Source: Chryseobacterium indoltheticum | GTDB taxonomy: Bacteria > Bacteroidota > Bacteroidia > Flavobacteriales > Weeksellaceae | Assembly (NCBI RefSeq): GCF_003815915.1 | Contig: NZ_CP033929.1 | Location: 3,038,001 to 3,102,000, forward strand | DNA length: 64,000 bases | Direction of reading: 5' to 3' | Shown here: piece by piece, positions 53,993 to 62,984 of the stretch | Layout of the letters: every line of letters starts with the position of its first letter | Numbering within the stretch: the stretch's first letter is position 1 | Position numbers and translations under genes: made by a program | The notes under the pieces: model-generated | What the model saw: only the letters and a program-made list of their open reading frames with translations | The model's database searches: none | What the model was told of the DNA's origin: nothing

Positions 53993-54463
53993 TTATTGAT
54001 TTTTTAAGAGTGTTTTAAAATCCAAAGTTTTGTCGTAGCTTTTCCAGTCACCAACTAATTCGATGTATTGGCTTTGAATTTTTTCGGATGTTTTATTCCA
54101 TTTAAAAGTATAAATAAATTTACCTGTAAAAACTCCTGAATGTTTGCCTTTATTTTCTTCTACCAACTCGTAATCGCCATAAACAACACCTTTTTTCTTG
54201 GCATCTTTATATTTGGTGATTTTAAGTTTTCCTTCAAATTTTGAGTAGTTATTCTCCACGACTGTATATCCTGAAACGAAATATTCCTGATCGTTTTTCT
54301 TATCTTGCTCAGAAATATTTATTTTAAGTTTAATGGTTTCTTTATCATTTCCGATCGTTCCTACATAAGGCTTTGAATTATTCAGCCAAACACTGGAAAT
54401 ATTTGGCATCTGCGCAAAAGCAAAATTGGAAACGAGAATAATGAAAAATAAAATTTTTCTCAT
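53993..54463 (-). CDS. secreted hypothetical protein
   Basis: 156 residues with a signal peptide (KILFFIILVSNFAFAQ). The mature part is a strand-rich domain (GTIGNDKETIKLKINISEQD, YFVSGYTVVENNYSKFEGKL, GVFTGKFIYTFKWNKTSEKI, IELVGDWKSYDKTLDF), perhaps a lipocalin-like or small barrel fold. Not assigned to a family. Its stop lies two bases from the next gene's start and its own start is 12 bases after the DUF1569 gene, giving a tight three-gene unit. Confidence 0.72.
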   Translation of the reverse strand: MRKILFFIILVSNFAFAQMPNISSVWLNNSKPYVGTIGNDKETIKLKINISEQDKKNDQEYFVSGYTVVENNYSKFEGKLKITKYKDAKKKGVVYGDYELVEENKGKHSGVFTGKFIYTFKWNKTSEKIQSQYIELVGDWKSYDKTLDFKTLLKNQ

Positions 54464-54475
54464 GTTTTGTGGTTT

Positions 54476-54931
54476 TTAAACTCCGAACTGGCTCAGATGG
54501 TGATTAAGATGTTTAGCAAGCATATTATTCCATTCCTGAGAATTTAGTTTTCCAAAAGAAAAAGATTCTTTACCATCGAAAGCAGAAGCTCCCAACTGCT
54601 GGGTTTTTTGAATGTAGCCGATCAGTCTCTTTTTTTCCTCCTCAAAATTTCGTCTTTCTTTTATTAAAAACTGAGGTGCAGTAGGAGAATCATGCGGATA
54701 TGCTTTTTCGCCCACCACTTTTGGTTTTACGAAAGTTTTTAAAATAAACTTGGCAATAGCTCCCGGTTTTTTGTGTTTTTCGGGTTCGTAAACCATTTCG
54801 TAAGACACGCAACAGTGTGCCAACATCTGATCTACCGTCATTCTCCCCCACAAACCGTGCGTTTCTTCCACAAGATTATTGATTCTATTGATATAATTCT
54901 GAGCATCTTTTGCGTCAAATACGTTTTCCAT
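54476..54931 (-). CDS. DUF1569 (DinB-like) protein
   Basis: 151 residues of the DinB/YfiT-like four-helix fold: INRINNLVEETHGLWGRMTV followed by DQMLAHCCVSYEMV, TAPQFLIKERRNFEEEKKRL and the C-terminal LNSQEWNNMLAKHLNHHLSQ. Histidines H38 (in AHC) and those in KHLNHH could form the metal triad seen in this superfamily. Function is unknown. It heads the unit with the two genes after it; a -7-like box (TATATTTG, complement of 54953-54960) lies about 20 bases upstream. Confidence 0.82.
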   Translation of the reverse strand: MENVFDAKDAQNYINRINNLVEETHGLWGRMTVDQMLAHCCVSYEMVYEPEKHKKPGAIAKFILKTFVKPKVVGEKAYPHDSPTAPQFLIKERRNFEEEKKRLIGYIQKTQQLGASAFDGKESFSFGKLNSQEWNNMLAKHLNHHLSQFGV

Positions 54932-55139
54932 TTTAGTCTAAATCTTTGAAAACAAATATATCAGTTTTTTTGTTTCGTTTAAAGATTTTTTTTGAATTTG
55001 GACGGTGAATTATCAATAAAATATTTGGATGAAAAACTTCTCTATTTTTAGTTTGCTTAAATGAAAAGCAAGACAAAGAATAATGTATTAGTGTATTAAA
55101 ATTAAGCTAAATACAGGCGTTTCACTTCATTTTAATAAA

Positions 55140-55165
55140 AAGCTCCATGTAAATTTACACGGAGC
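55140..55165 (-). terminator. terminator downstream of the broken ecotin gene
   Basis: AGCTCCATGTAAA and TTTACACGGAGCCT face each other with one mismatch; on the minus strand the stem is followed by TTTTT. It lies 10 bases past the last stop of the ecotin frame, showing that the gene once ended here and not at the internal TAA. Confidence 0.8.
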
Positions 55166-55174
55166 CTAACTAAT

Positions 55175-55666
55175 TTATTTCTGAGTTGCTTTTTTCATTG
55201 CTGCATCGGGACGCAAAATTCTGTATCGAACTTCTAAGTCTTTAGGCACATAAAAAACCAATGGTAATTTGCTGTTGTATCTTACAATTTCAGGTTGTAA
55301 TGAAACAAACTTCTTTGTTTTTTTCTGATCCGGACAAGCCATTAAAGTTCCGCCCGTTTCTCCGCTAGATTCTACTTCATAATAACTTTATCCCCAGCCT
55401 TGCAAATCTTGAGTGTTTACTTTTCCCATTAGAAAATGCTTATTACAATCCAACATTTTTTCAGCTCCTACAAAGAATTCAACCTTCAAATCGTTTTCAT
55501 TTTTTGCAACAGGCAATTGAATATAAACTTGCTTAAAACCTTCTTTAGCTTTTGGAAACATCTCTATTTGCAGTTTTTCAAATTTATCTGTTTTTTTCTT
55601 CTGAGCAGATACATTACCTACTACAACCATCATCAATACTACAGATACTGCTTTTAAAAATTTCAT
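55175..55666 (-). pseudogene. eco: ecotin-family protease inhibitor interrupted by one in-frame TAA
   Basis: The frame starts at 55666 with a signal peptide (MKFLKAVSVVLMMVVVGNVS), then matches ecotin: MFPKAKEGFKQVYIQLPVAK, NDLKVEFFVGAEKMLDCNKH (Cys74), LQGWG. At 55388-55390 a TAA stands where ecotins have Tyr (E. coli: EGWGYDYY). Reading on without any shift gives SYYEVES, TLMACPDQKKTKKFV (the reactive-site loop and the second disulfide Cys), IVRYNSKLPLVFYVPKDLEV and a proper stop at 55175-55177, 71 codons later. The truncated 92-residue product would lack the reactive loop. A terminator follows the distal stop. One base change in a Tyr codon explains it. Confidence 0.88.
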
Positions 55667-55707
55667 AATTGTTTGATTTAAAATTACAAATTCCTTACGC
55701 TCAAAAA

Positions 55708-58700
55708 TTATTCCACAATTACTACATTGCTGCCTTTTGTATGCGAATTCATCTGCGGCGCATAGTAGTTTTGAATAGTGGTAATTCCGTTAGAAAATTT
55801 CCCTGATGCATTGGCTACATAATCATATTCGAACACATATTTTCCTTTTGGCATATACTGAATATAGAAGTTTGTAGACGCATCTTTCGTCGATTGGTAA
55901 TATCCCAGACTATTATTCCACTGATAACCGGAAAGCACATTCAATGGCTCAAAACCTGCAGCACGCATATCTTTTATATGAATAAATTCCATTGCACGAT
56001 CTGTATTCAAAATCATTCTTACCGTTACTTTATCGCCGACTTTAAGCGGAGTATTGGGAGAAATTTTCTGTAATTCTTCACCGTTTACTGTTTTTACTTT
56101 TTTATACAGTTCTTTTACAAGAGAGATATAATTTTCGGAAGATTTTATTTTATCTAAATCTTCATAATATTGCCAGAATAAACCTCCCTGCACAATTCCT
56201 GCACCTGGTTTTGTAACGGTAACGGTCGCTAAATTCTTATCTAAAACATCTGTTTTTACAGCAGATTTCAAATAACCTGTTGCTTGAGTTTCCGGTTTCA
56301 GTTCTTTTCCGCCCCAAATAATTGTTGCTTTATCGCTTTCTGCTGAAGTCCAAGATTTTCCTGAATTTAAAATCGTGAAAATCACTTCTGAAGTTCCTCT
56401 TGAGCTTCCCCAAGAATTGACTTCTTTCTGAGTAATCAACCAGATTTTCATATCCTCGATGAATTTCTGATCGTTTGGTTTTAGTTTATTAAAAGCTTCC
56501 AAAGCTCCTGCATGATTAACAACTTTTGAACTGAACCAACCCCAATCATCAAGGTTTTGCTTCCAATAAATTCCCTGAGTTTTAGAATCGACTGAAGTTT
56601 CTTTTAAGTAATTTAATAATTTATCCGAAACATCTTTTAAGCCATAATCGCTCATCAATAAAGCTGCACGATGCAATCCGAAGAATGTAAAATCGGTAAT
56701 TTTTGCTTTTTTGGCTTTTTGTTTTACTAATGATTTTAGCGTTGCTCCTTTTCCTTTTAAAGGATATTGTTTTTCCCAATAATTTCGGGTATCAAGATAA
56801 TCTAAAGTCCAGTTATTGATTACATTTTCTTTTTTAACATCAGTGTATTTATTGATTTCTTGATCAACATAACCAATCAGTTTTGCTATCAATTCTTTCT
56901 GTTCAGAAGATTGATAGTCTTTCACATTATCTTTTAGCCAAACGTTTATTTTCCCTAAATTTTTAAGAATATAAAGAGACGTTCCGTACGAACTCGGATA
57001 CCCTTGATACCAAGAGAAACCACCATCCGGATTTTGCAGTTTTTTGAAATCATCCCAATCCTGATTGATCGCATTTCGCATATTATTCGTGTCAAACAAC
57101 AATGCCAATTTTGCCATCTGTTCCTGTTCGTTTTTACTTTCCAAAACCCAAGGAGTTTCTTCAAGCAACAATTGTTTCAGTTCCTGATTTTTCTCAAGAT
57201 TTGAAGTTAATAACCCTTTGCTTTGATATTCTTCAAAAACTGTTTTCAGTTTCGGATTTGCTTTAAAAATTTCAGAAGCCAAAACATCCGCAAACCATTT
57301 ATTAAAGACTACATCTGCAGAACTATTCTGGTCATTTTTCAGACTTGGAAGCGCAAACATAATTTCCCAAATCGGATTGGTTGTCAATTCTAAAGTATTT
57401 GAAACATTAGAAATGGTTGTCGAGTTTGTATTTTTAAGATTGTCTAAAACAAAAGTTTTCGTTTCGCCTTCTTTCACAAAGATCGAAACCGCATCGGTCA
57501 CCAACATTCTGTTTGGTAAAACCGGAATTGCTTTTTGCTCACCATCAGAATATTTTCCGGCTTTTGCTACTATTTTTAAAATGATTGATGAAACATTATT
57601 CGGCACTTTTATTTTCCAGGTTAGTGCAGAGTTTCCGTTTTCGTTTATCGAAAAAGCTTGCTCCTTATTGTAACCGGAAACTGCCGTCAAAGTACTCAAC
57701 CCAAATTTCTCTGAAATATCTTCGTTGGTAAATGCATCCAAAATCTGCAGTTGCGCAGAACCATTCAATTTTTTGTTTGTTAAGTTTGATAGTTTTGACT
57801 GAAGATTCAATTCATCGCCTTCTCTCAAAAATCTTGGGTAATTTGGGGTAACAGAAAACTCTTTCTGCGTCACCACTTCTTTTTCCAATGTTGTTGCTCT
57901 TGCATCTTTTGTATGAGCCAGGAACATCAATTTCCATTTTGTAAGAGCTTCAGGAGAGGTGAATTCGAAGTTGACATTTCCTTCTGCATCGGTTTTTAAA
58001 TCAGGATAGAAGAATGCAGTTTCGTTTAAGTTTTGACGAACCTGAACGCTTCCTAAAGTTTCTCGATTTTTATCTGAAACATTATCTCCATCAATTCTCG
58101 GAGCTTTTGCAGGTTCAGGAACAACATTCTGAATAATTTCCACCATTTCATCAGCTGCAACTTCTGCCTTCACCATTAAAGCACTTCTTTTTGCAACTGC
58201 GCTTGGTGGTGGAGGTGGCGGAGTATATGCAGCTGCTTTTACACCTTCCTGACTGACCATTCCCGTTGTGGTTTCCAATTGTGTGCTGTAATCTGTGAAG
58301 TAAATATTACCATCAAACCAATTAAACTGAGGAATATTTACATATTTCCCATCAAAATACTCCATTCTGCTTTGAAAATATTTTTCTTCAAGACCGTTAC
58401 GAATTGCGTAAGAAGATATAAATGAATAAGGCCTGTAGAGTTTTTGCCAGTTGAAAGTATTCACAGAAAACTGATCCAAGGACATATCGTACATATTGGC
58501 CAGAACCTCAGCATTTATCTTTTCTTTATCATTTCCTAAAACCTTCACTGTCCATTTTTCTTTAGAATTAGGTTCTATTTTATCTCTAAATGTTACCGTT
58601 TCTATTTTCAATGGCTGCTCTGTATCTTTAATGTTTAAATCAACCGTTTCTGTCTGAATATCATTAAATGAAGCCAACTGAAACTGAATATTTAAACCCG

Positions 58701-61647
58701 TCACATTTTTATCATTTGGAATTTCAGTTTCATATTCGAGCACTCCATTTTTAAACTGATGAACTTCGGTAACTGTTTTTCCCAAACCATTTTGCAGGAA
58801 AACATTCACCAAAGCATTTGGAATTGATGAATAAACATAAATTTTCGCTTTTTCACCTCTTGAAACCTCATCTTTTGGTTCTAAAACCGTTAAGAAAGTT
58901 TTCTGACTTGGTTTTAAAGATTTTTTATCCCAAACACTGAAATTCTGCGAGGTTTTTATCGTGTCTTTACCTTCAATATTATATAATTCTAATTGATAAT
59001 CTCCGGCTTCCAGTTTCCCTAAATCTAGAGATTCTTCATTTTTTTGTGTTCCATTCAAAATGACAGAAGACGTGTTCCAGTTTTCCAGTTTATCATTTTT
59101 ATCATACAAATCATGCGGAAATTTGCTGATAAACTCTTCTTTTGAAAATTTTGGCAAATTCTGAACTTCTGTTTTGAAGTTATCTCTAAAAATCCTGTTC
59201 GGAGTTTCCAGTTTTGAAAGTTTTATCTGATAGGATTTTTTAAGATTTTGATCGTTATAGTTTTTGGTTTCAACTTTTACTTTTATGTTGTCATCTGCAA
59301 AAGTATTTTTAATCTCATCTGCTTTGATGTAATGAGATACCGAAGCCACTTTCAAATTGGTATTCGCAGTTTGCGTTTCGCCGTTGATATCAGTAGCAGA
59401 AGCGTTAATTTGATAATTATCTATCTGAATTCCTTCTATTTTTTCATCTTTTTTAAGATCTAATTTTATGGTAAACTCTCCTTTTTCATTGGTTTTTACT
59501 TCGCCGAGAATCGAGTTTTCGTTATCATTATCATTCGGATACCAAGGGAAATATCTCCAACGGATGTTTTGTTTTTTGATTTCGTAGTTAACGTTCGTAT
59601 TACTCAAAGCCACGCCGGAAAACATCATGGCTTTACCTTTCAGCTCGATAGTTTGACCGTATTTATATTCATCTTTTACAGGATCAAAAGTCACTTCAAA
59701 TTTTGGGCGTTTGTATTCTTCGACCTTTATGTATTTGTAGCCATTAGAATTTCCATCAGTTGAGATTGTAAAATTTCCGTTCAGCTTTCCTTTTGGCAAA
59801 CTAAAACTTCCATGATAAGAACCGAATTCATTGGTTGTGAAATCCTGTACCGAAACTTCCTGATTATTGGCATCTTTCAACGTTATTTTCTGTTTAAAAT
59901 TTGCTACAACCGATTCTATTTCTTTATCTATTTTGGTATTAATTACCTTAAAATATACGGTTTGTCCGGGTCTGTAAATTGCTCTGTCCGTAAAAATCTG
60001 AGCTTTAGTACGGGTTTGTTTGTTGGGATTATATATTTCCCGATTATTGTTGCCATACATTTGCATCAACTGAAAATCGTTGGTTTTCGGCTGTTGGATT
60101 AAAATAGCTCTGTAATAATCTTTATTATTGGTCGCTGGAAATTTAAAAACACCTTTATCATTGGTTTTACCGACAACTTTATTTAATGCTTTATTTTCTA
60201 CAAATTCATAAAATGTAAGATTTTCATTAGTGATTGGCTGGCCGTTTTCTGAGCTGATTAATTTCAATTCATTAGAAAGGGTATTGCTTGCGTTGATATT
60301 ATGATAAATAATTTTATGATTTGAAACTATAAAATAAAAGTTATGATTACTATCCTGTTCAGGTTTCGAACCGGAAACTTCATATTCTGCAACATAAATT
60401 CCGGGAGGAAGCGCCTTCATTTCAATCGAAGTTTTATGAACCTGATAATCCTGGGGATTATTCAACTGAAAAACTTCTTTTCTTACCAACGTTTTTTTAA
60501 CTTTTGAGTACGCATCATTATAAGGATTTCTTGCATATTGCATCAATGGTAAAAGATTGTCTTTCACTTCATAGATATTCACAGAAAATTCTTTCACGTT
60601 TTTAAACTCAGCAACCAAATGAATTGGAAGATTAGGCTGAGTCTGCTCTTCATATTTGAAACTTAATAAAGGATTAACAATCTGAGTTTCTTTATTCTTG
60701 ATATTTTGAATGAAAGGCGATTTAGGATATTGATTTTTGAGAGAATTGACAAGCTGAAGTGCCTCTTTTTCTTTATTTCCTGTAATTAATTCATTTATTA
60801 TTTCTTCTCCAATAAGCACTTTGTAATCACCTTCAATATTAGATTTCATCAGATTCTGAAGCTGTACCAATTTATCTTTACAAGAATTGAAAATACAATT
60901 TTCAGACAGTTTCTGATGCATGAAGTAGAGCTTTTGGTTGCCTGTACTTTTAGCAATTAATTCATCAAAAATCGCATTGATTAAAACTCTGTTCTCAGCA
61001 AGTTCGTTCTTTGTAAATAATTCGTTATTCGATAAAAAATTCACTTTTTTCAGAGAATACCAGTCCTGTAAAGTAGAGAAATAAGAAATATCTTCTGTAT
61101 TCAAAAAAATATCTTTGTATTTTAACAAAGATATTTTGTTCATCGCCTGATTTTGTTGGTCAAGCTCCTTAAAGTTTTGAATTAAATAATTTTTAAAATC
61201 AAGCTTGCTCCATGTTTCAATTTGAGAAACATCTTGAGAATTCATATTGGTTCTGCCATTGATTTCCCATGAATGCTGATTATAATAATCGAACATGAAA
61301 CCAGACAACAAAACCTTATACAATAAAAGATCATCGCCTTTCAGATTCTTTTCTGTAGTTTGTAGTTTAGCAAAAAACTTTGATGCCGAATCATTTTTCT
61401 CGTCATCAATAGTCTGGTTTACAATGCTGAATTCTGCTTTTAGAGACCGAATCAACTGTAGCGCATTATTTTCTTTCATAGCTTGTTTTTGAATTTCTAA
61501 AACAACCGGAAGATTTGATTTGTAAGTTCCTTTTTCGTAGTTTTCTTGTATTTTTTTCCATTGCGTATCGTAATACTTTTGACTAAAAGCATTAGAAAAA
61601 CACGATAAAAATAGGATCAGGAACAAAACCTTGGAAAATCTTTGCAT
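55708..61647 (-). CDS. alpha-2-macroglobulin-family protein without a thioester motif
   Basis: 1979 residues with a signal peptide (VLFLILFLSCFSNAFSQ). After an N-terminal helical part (about 30-330) come macroglobulin MG domains, including the MG2 signature AQIFTDRAIYRPGQTVYFKV (about 550), then strand-rich units. A Pro run (TPPPPPPSAVAKRSA) lies near residue 1140 and may be the bait/linker, followed by the A2M segment ETAFFYPDLKTDAEGNVNFE and FTSPEALTKWKLMFLAHTKD. The C-terminal alpha-barrel (about 1470-1790; LQNPDGGFSWYQGYPSSYGT) lacks the Cys-x-Glu-Gln thioester; the equivalent place reads LPSLKNDQNSSA. Family members trap proteases in the periplasm. It lies directly upstream of the ecotin gene. 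Confidence 0.9.
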   Translation of the reverse strand: MQRFSKVLFLILFLSCFSNAFSQKYYDTQWKKIQENYEKGTYKSNLPVVLEIQKQAMKENNALQLIRSLKAEFSIVNQTIDDEKNDSASKFFAKLQTTEKNLKGDDLLLYKVLLSGFMFDYYNQHSWEINGRTNMNSQDVSQIETWSKLDFKNYLIQNFKELDQQNQAMNKISLLKYKDIFLNTEDISYFSTLQDWYSLKKVNFLSNNELFTKNELAENRVLINAIFDELIAKSTGNQKLYFMHQKLSENCIFNSCKDKLVQLQNLMKSNIEGDYKVLIGEEIINELITGNKEKEALQLVNSLKNQYPKSPFIQNIKNKETQIVNPLLSFKYEEQTQPNLPIHLVAEFKNVKEFSVNIYEVKDNLLPLMQYARNPYNDAYSKVKKTLVRKEVFQLNNPQDYQVHKTSIEMKALPPGIYVAEYEVSGSKPEQDSNHNFYFIVSNHKIIYHNINASNTLSNELKLISSENGQPITNENLTFYEFVENKALNKVVGKTNDKGVFKFPATNNKDYYRAILIQQPKTNDFQLMQMYGNNNREIYNPNKQTRTKAQIFTDRAIYRPGQTVYFKVINTKIDKEIESVVANFKQKITLKDANNQEVSVQDFTTNEFGSYHGSFSLPKGKLNGNFTISTDGNSNGYKYIKVEEYKRPKFEVTFDPVKDEYKYGQTIELKGKAMMFSGVALSNTNVNYEIKKQNIRWRYFPWYPNDNDNENSILGEVKTNEKGEFTIKLDLKKDEKIEGIQIDNYQINASATDINGETQTANTNLKVASVSHYIKADEIKNTFADDNIKVKVETKNYNDQNLKKSYQIKLSKLETPNRIFRDNFKTEVQNLPKFSKEEFISKFPHDLYDKNDKLENWNTSSVILNGTQKNEESLDLGKLEAGDYQLELYNIEGKDTIKTSQNFSVWDKKSLKPSQKTFLTVLEPKDEVSRGEKAKIYVYSSIPNALVNVFLQNGLGKTVTEVHQFKNGVLEYETEIPNDKNVTGLNIQFQLASFNDIQTETVDLNIKDTEQPLKIETVTFRDKIEPNSKEKWTVKVLGNDKEKINAEVLANMYDMSLDQFSVNTFNWQKLYRPYSFISSYAIRNGLEEKYFQSRMEYFDGKYVNIPQFNWFDGNIYFTDYSTQLETTTGMVSQEGVKAAAYTPPPPPPSAVAKRSALMVKAEVAADEMVEIIQNVVPEPAKAPRIDGDNVSDKNRETLGSVQVRQNLNETAFFYPDLKTDAEGNVNFEFTSPEALTKWKLMFLAHTKDARATTLEKEVVTQKEFSVTPNYPRFLREGDELNLQSKLSNLTNKKLNGSAQLQILDAFTNEDISEKFGLSTLTAVSGYNKEQAFSINENGNSALTWKIKVPNNVSSIILKIVAKAGKYSDGEQKAIPVLPNRMLVTDAVSIFVKEGETKTFVLDNLKNTNSTTISNVSNTLELTTNPIWEIMFALPSLKNDQNSSADVVFNKWFADVLASEIFKANPKLKTVFEEYQSKGLLTSNLEKNQELKQLLLEETPWVLESKNEQEQMAKLALLFDTNNMRNAINQDWDDFKKLQNPDGGFSWYQGYPSSYGTSLYILKNLGKINVWLKDNVKDYQSSEQKELIAKLIGYVDQEINKYTDVKKENVINNWTLDYLDTRNYWEKQYPLKGKGATLKSLVKQKAKKAKITDFTFFGLHRAALLMSDYGLKDVSDKLLNYLKETSVDSKTQGIYWKQNLDDWGWFSSKVVNHAGALEAFNKLKPNDQKFIEDMKIWLITQKEVNSWGSSRGTSEVIFTILNSGKSWTSAESDKATIIWGGKELKPETQATGYLKSAVKTDVLDKNLATVTVTKPGAGIVQGGLFWQYYEDLDKIKSSENYISLVKELYKKVKTVNGEELQKISPNTPLKVGDKVTVRMILNTDRAMEFIHIKDMRAAGFEPLNVLSGYQWNNSLGYYQSTKDASTNFYIQYMPKGKYVFEYDYVANASGKFSNGITTIQNYYAPQMNSHTKGSNVVIVE

Positions 61648-61661
61648 AAGTGTTATTTTTG
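61631..61661 (+). promoter_or_regulatory. promoter of the UbiA-like gene
   Basis: TTG (61631-61633), a 20-base spacer and TATTTTTG (61654-61661) match the Bacteroidota promoter pattern fully. The box ends four bases before the ATG at 61666, implying a very short or absent 5' UTR. Confidence 0.65.
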
Positions 61662-61665
61662 ATAA

Positions 61666-62427
61666 ATGAATTGTTTAAAAGTACTGAAAAAATATGTCAT
61701 AGACAGCCAACTTTACGTATCCTTAATGGGAACAGTTTTCGCAGTATTTTTCATGCTTGAGCAAAACACATTCCGTTTCCCTTCTACTCTTTTGATATTC
61801 ATCACTTATTTCAGTGGCTATCTTTATACAAAATACCAAAACACAAAATATTTTTACAAAATTTTATTATTAAATATCGTCACCGGAATTATTTCTGCGG
61901 CTTTAATTATTTTTAATCATAATGAAATACGTTTGGTAAAATGGTTTGTCATTGTCGTCTTAGGATTATTATACAACAGCTTTTTTTTAGAAACGTATAT
62001 TCGGAAAATTCCTTTGTTAAAAGTATTTTATGTAGGTTTAGTTTGGGCACTGGTCAATTCATGGCTGACTTTACCTGAATTTAATTTGCCTATATCTTTT
62101 ATCAGTTTCTTTTTTGTGACGGCACTTGTTTTACCATTCGATATTCGGGATATGAAAAGTGATACTATTCAGACATTCCCAAAATTAATTGGCGTTCAAA
62201 ACACAAAATATCTTGCTTATCTTTTAGTTTTTCTTGCCTGCATTTTATCTATTTTTTATTTAAAGATTCAATTTGCTGCCAGCTTTTTTTTAACCTTAAT
62301 TTTCACCTTTATTCTTATTTATTTTTCTAAGAATACAAATAAAGATTCATATTATTCTTTTTGGGTTGAGAGTTGTTCGGGACTTCCTTTTTTGTTTTTA
62401 ATTATTTATCTTTACTTAAAATTTTGA
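61666..62427 (+). CDS. polytopic membrane protein, UbiA-like
   Basis: 253 residues with about eight hydrophobic segments. PFDIRDMKSDTIQTFPKLIG resembles the second Asp-rich motif of UbiA prenyltransferases (D-x-x-D-x-x-x-D), but the first motif (N-x-x-x-D-x-x-x-D) is not evident; the equivalent early loop reads GYLYTKYQNTKYFY. So this is either a divergent family member or one without catalysis. It is transcribed divergently from the A2M gene and is followed without a gap by the antitoxin gene. Confidence 0.65.
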   Translation: MNCLKVLKKYVIDSQLYVSLMGTVFAVFFMLEQNTFRFPSTLLIFITYFSGYLYTKYQNTKYFYKILLLNIVTGIISAALIIFNHNEIRLVKWFVIVVLGLLYNSFFLETYIRKIPLLKVFYVGLVWALVNSWLTLPEFNLPISFISFFFVTALVLPFDIRDMKSDTIQTFPKLIGVQNTKYLAYLLVFLACILSIFYLKIQFAASFFLTLIFTFILIYFSKNTNKDSYYSFWVESCSGLPFLFLIIYLYLKF

Positions 62428-62430
62428 GTG

Positions 62431-62706
62431 ATGGAAAATATGAATGAATATAAATTGAGACTGATTCAGAAAATAATCAGAATTGATGATATTAAAGTTC
62501 TTTTAAAAATAGAAGAATACATCTCAGAATTTGAAAAAAACAATATAAAAAACATTGTGAGTGACGATACAGCAATTTATCAATCAAAAATTCACTTTAC
62601 AAATGAGCAGCTAAAATTAATTAAAGAAGCCGAACAAGATATTGAAAGTGGTAATTTCTACACTGATGAAGAAGTAAGAAAAATGACTGAAGAATGGTTG
62701 AAATAA
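62431..62706 (+). CDS. antitoxin of a RelE/ParE-type toxin-antitoxin pair
   Basis: 91 residues from ATG 62431 (a GTG at 62428 directly abutting the previous stop is also in frame). The N-terminal half is helical (YKLRLIQKIIRIDDIKVLLK, IEEYISEFEK) and the C-terminal half (HFTNEQLKLIKEAEQDIESG, YTDEEVRKMTEEWLK) looks like a toxin-wrapping tail, as in short Bacteroidota antitoxins next to ParE. No clear ribbon-helix-helix motif. It overlaps the toxin gene by 13 bases. The assignment depends mainly on the adjacent toxin. Confidence 0.75.
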   Translation: MENMNEYKLRLIQKIIRIDDIKVLLKIEEYISEFEKNNIKNIVSDDTAIYQSKIHFTNEQLKLIKEAEQDIESGNFYTDEEVRKMTEEWLK

Positions 62707-62984
62707 TTTGGTCTTCTAAAGCTCTTTTTGATAAAAAAGAAATTCTTGAATTTTGGATTTCAAAAAACAGATCAAATATATACAGTAAAAAATTAAACCT
62801 TTTAATTGAACAAAAGCTGAAACAAATTTCAGAAAATCCAGATTCCGGAATTCAAACAAACATTGAAAATATAAGAGCTGTTTTAGTTGAAAATTACTAC
62901 ATTCATTACTCTATAAAACCTGAAACAATTAGAATTTTAAGAATTTGGGACGCCAGACAAAATCCCGAACATTTTACTTTATAA
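62694..62984 (+). CDS. RelE/ParE-superfamily toxin
   Basis: 96 residues with the compact RelE/ParE fold pattern: MVEIIWSSKALFDKKEILEF (first strand then helix), IYSKKLNLLIEQKLKQISEN, PDSGIQ, IRAVLVENYYIHYSI and the C-terminal strand IRILRIWDARQNPEHF, where the Arg and Asp-Ala-Arg-Gln-Asn-Pro ending is common in ParE-like toxins. ParE members inhibit gyrase and RelE members cleave mRNA; which applies cannot be told. The start overlaps the antitoxin, and its stop (TAA at 62982-62984) abuts the recF ATG. Confidence 0.85.
   Translation: MVEIIWSSKALFDKKEILEFWISKNRSNIYSKKLNLLIEQKLKQISENPDSGIQTNIENIRAVLVENYYIHYSIKPETIRILRIWDARQNPEHFTL

Noticed and set aside
55388..55666. A complete 92-residue secreted protein
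   Set aside because: The sequence continues in the same frame past the TAA as clear ecotin, so it is the front half of an interrupted gene.
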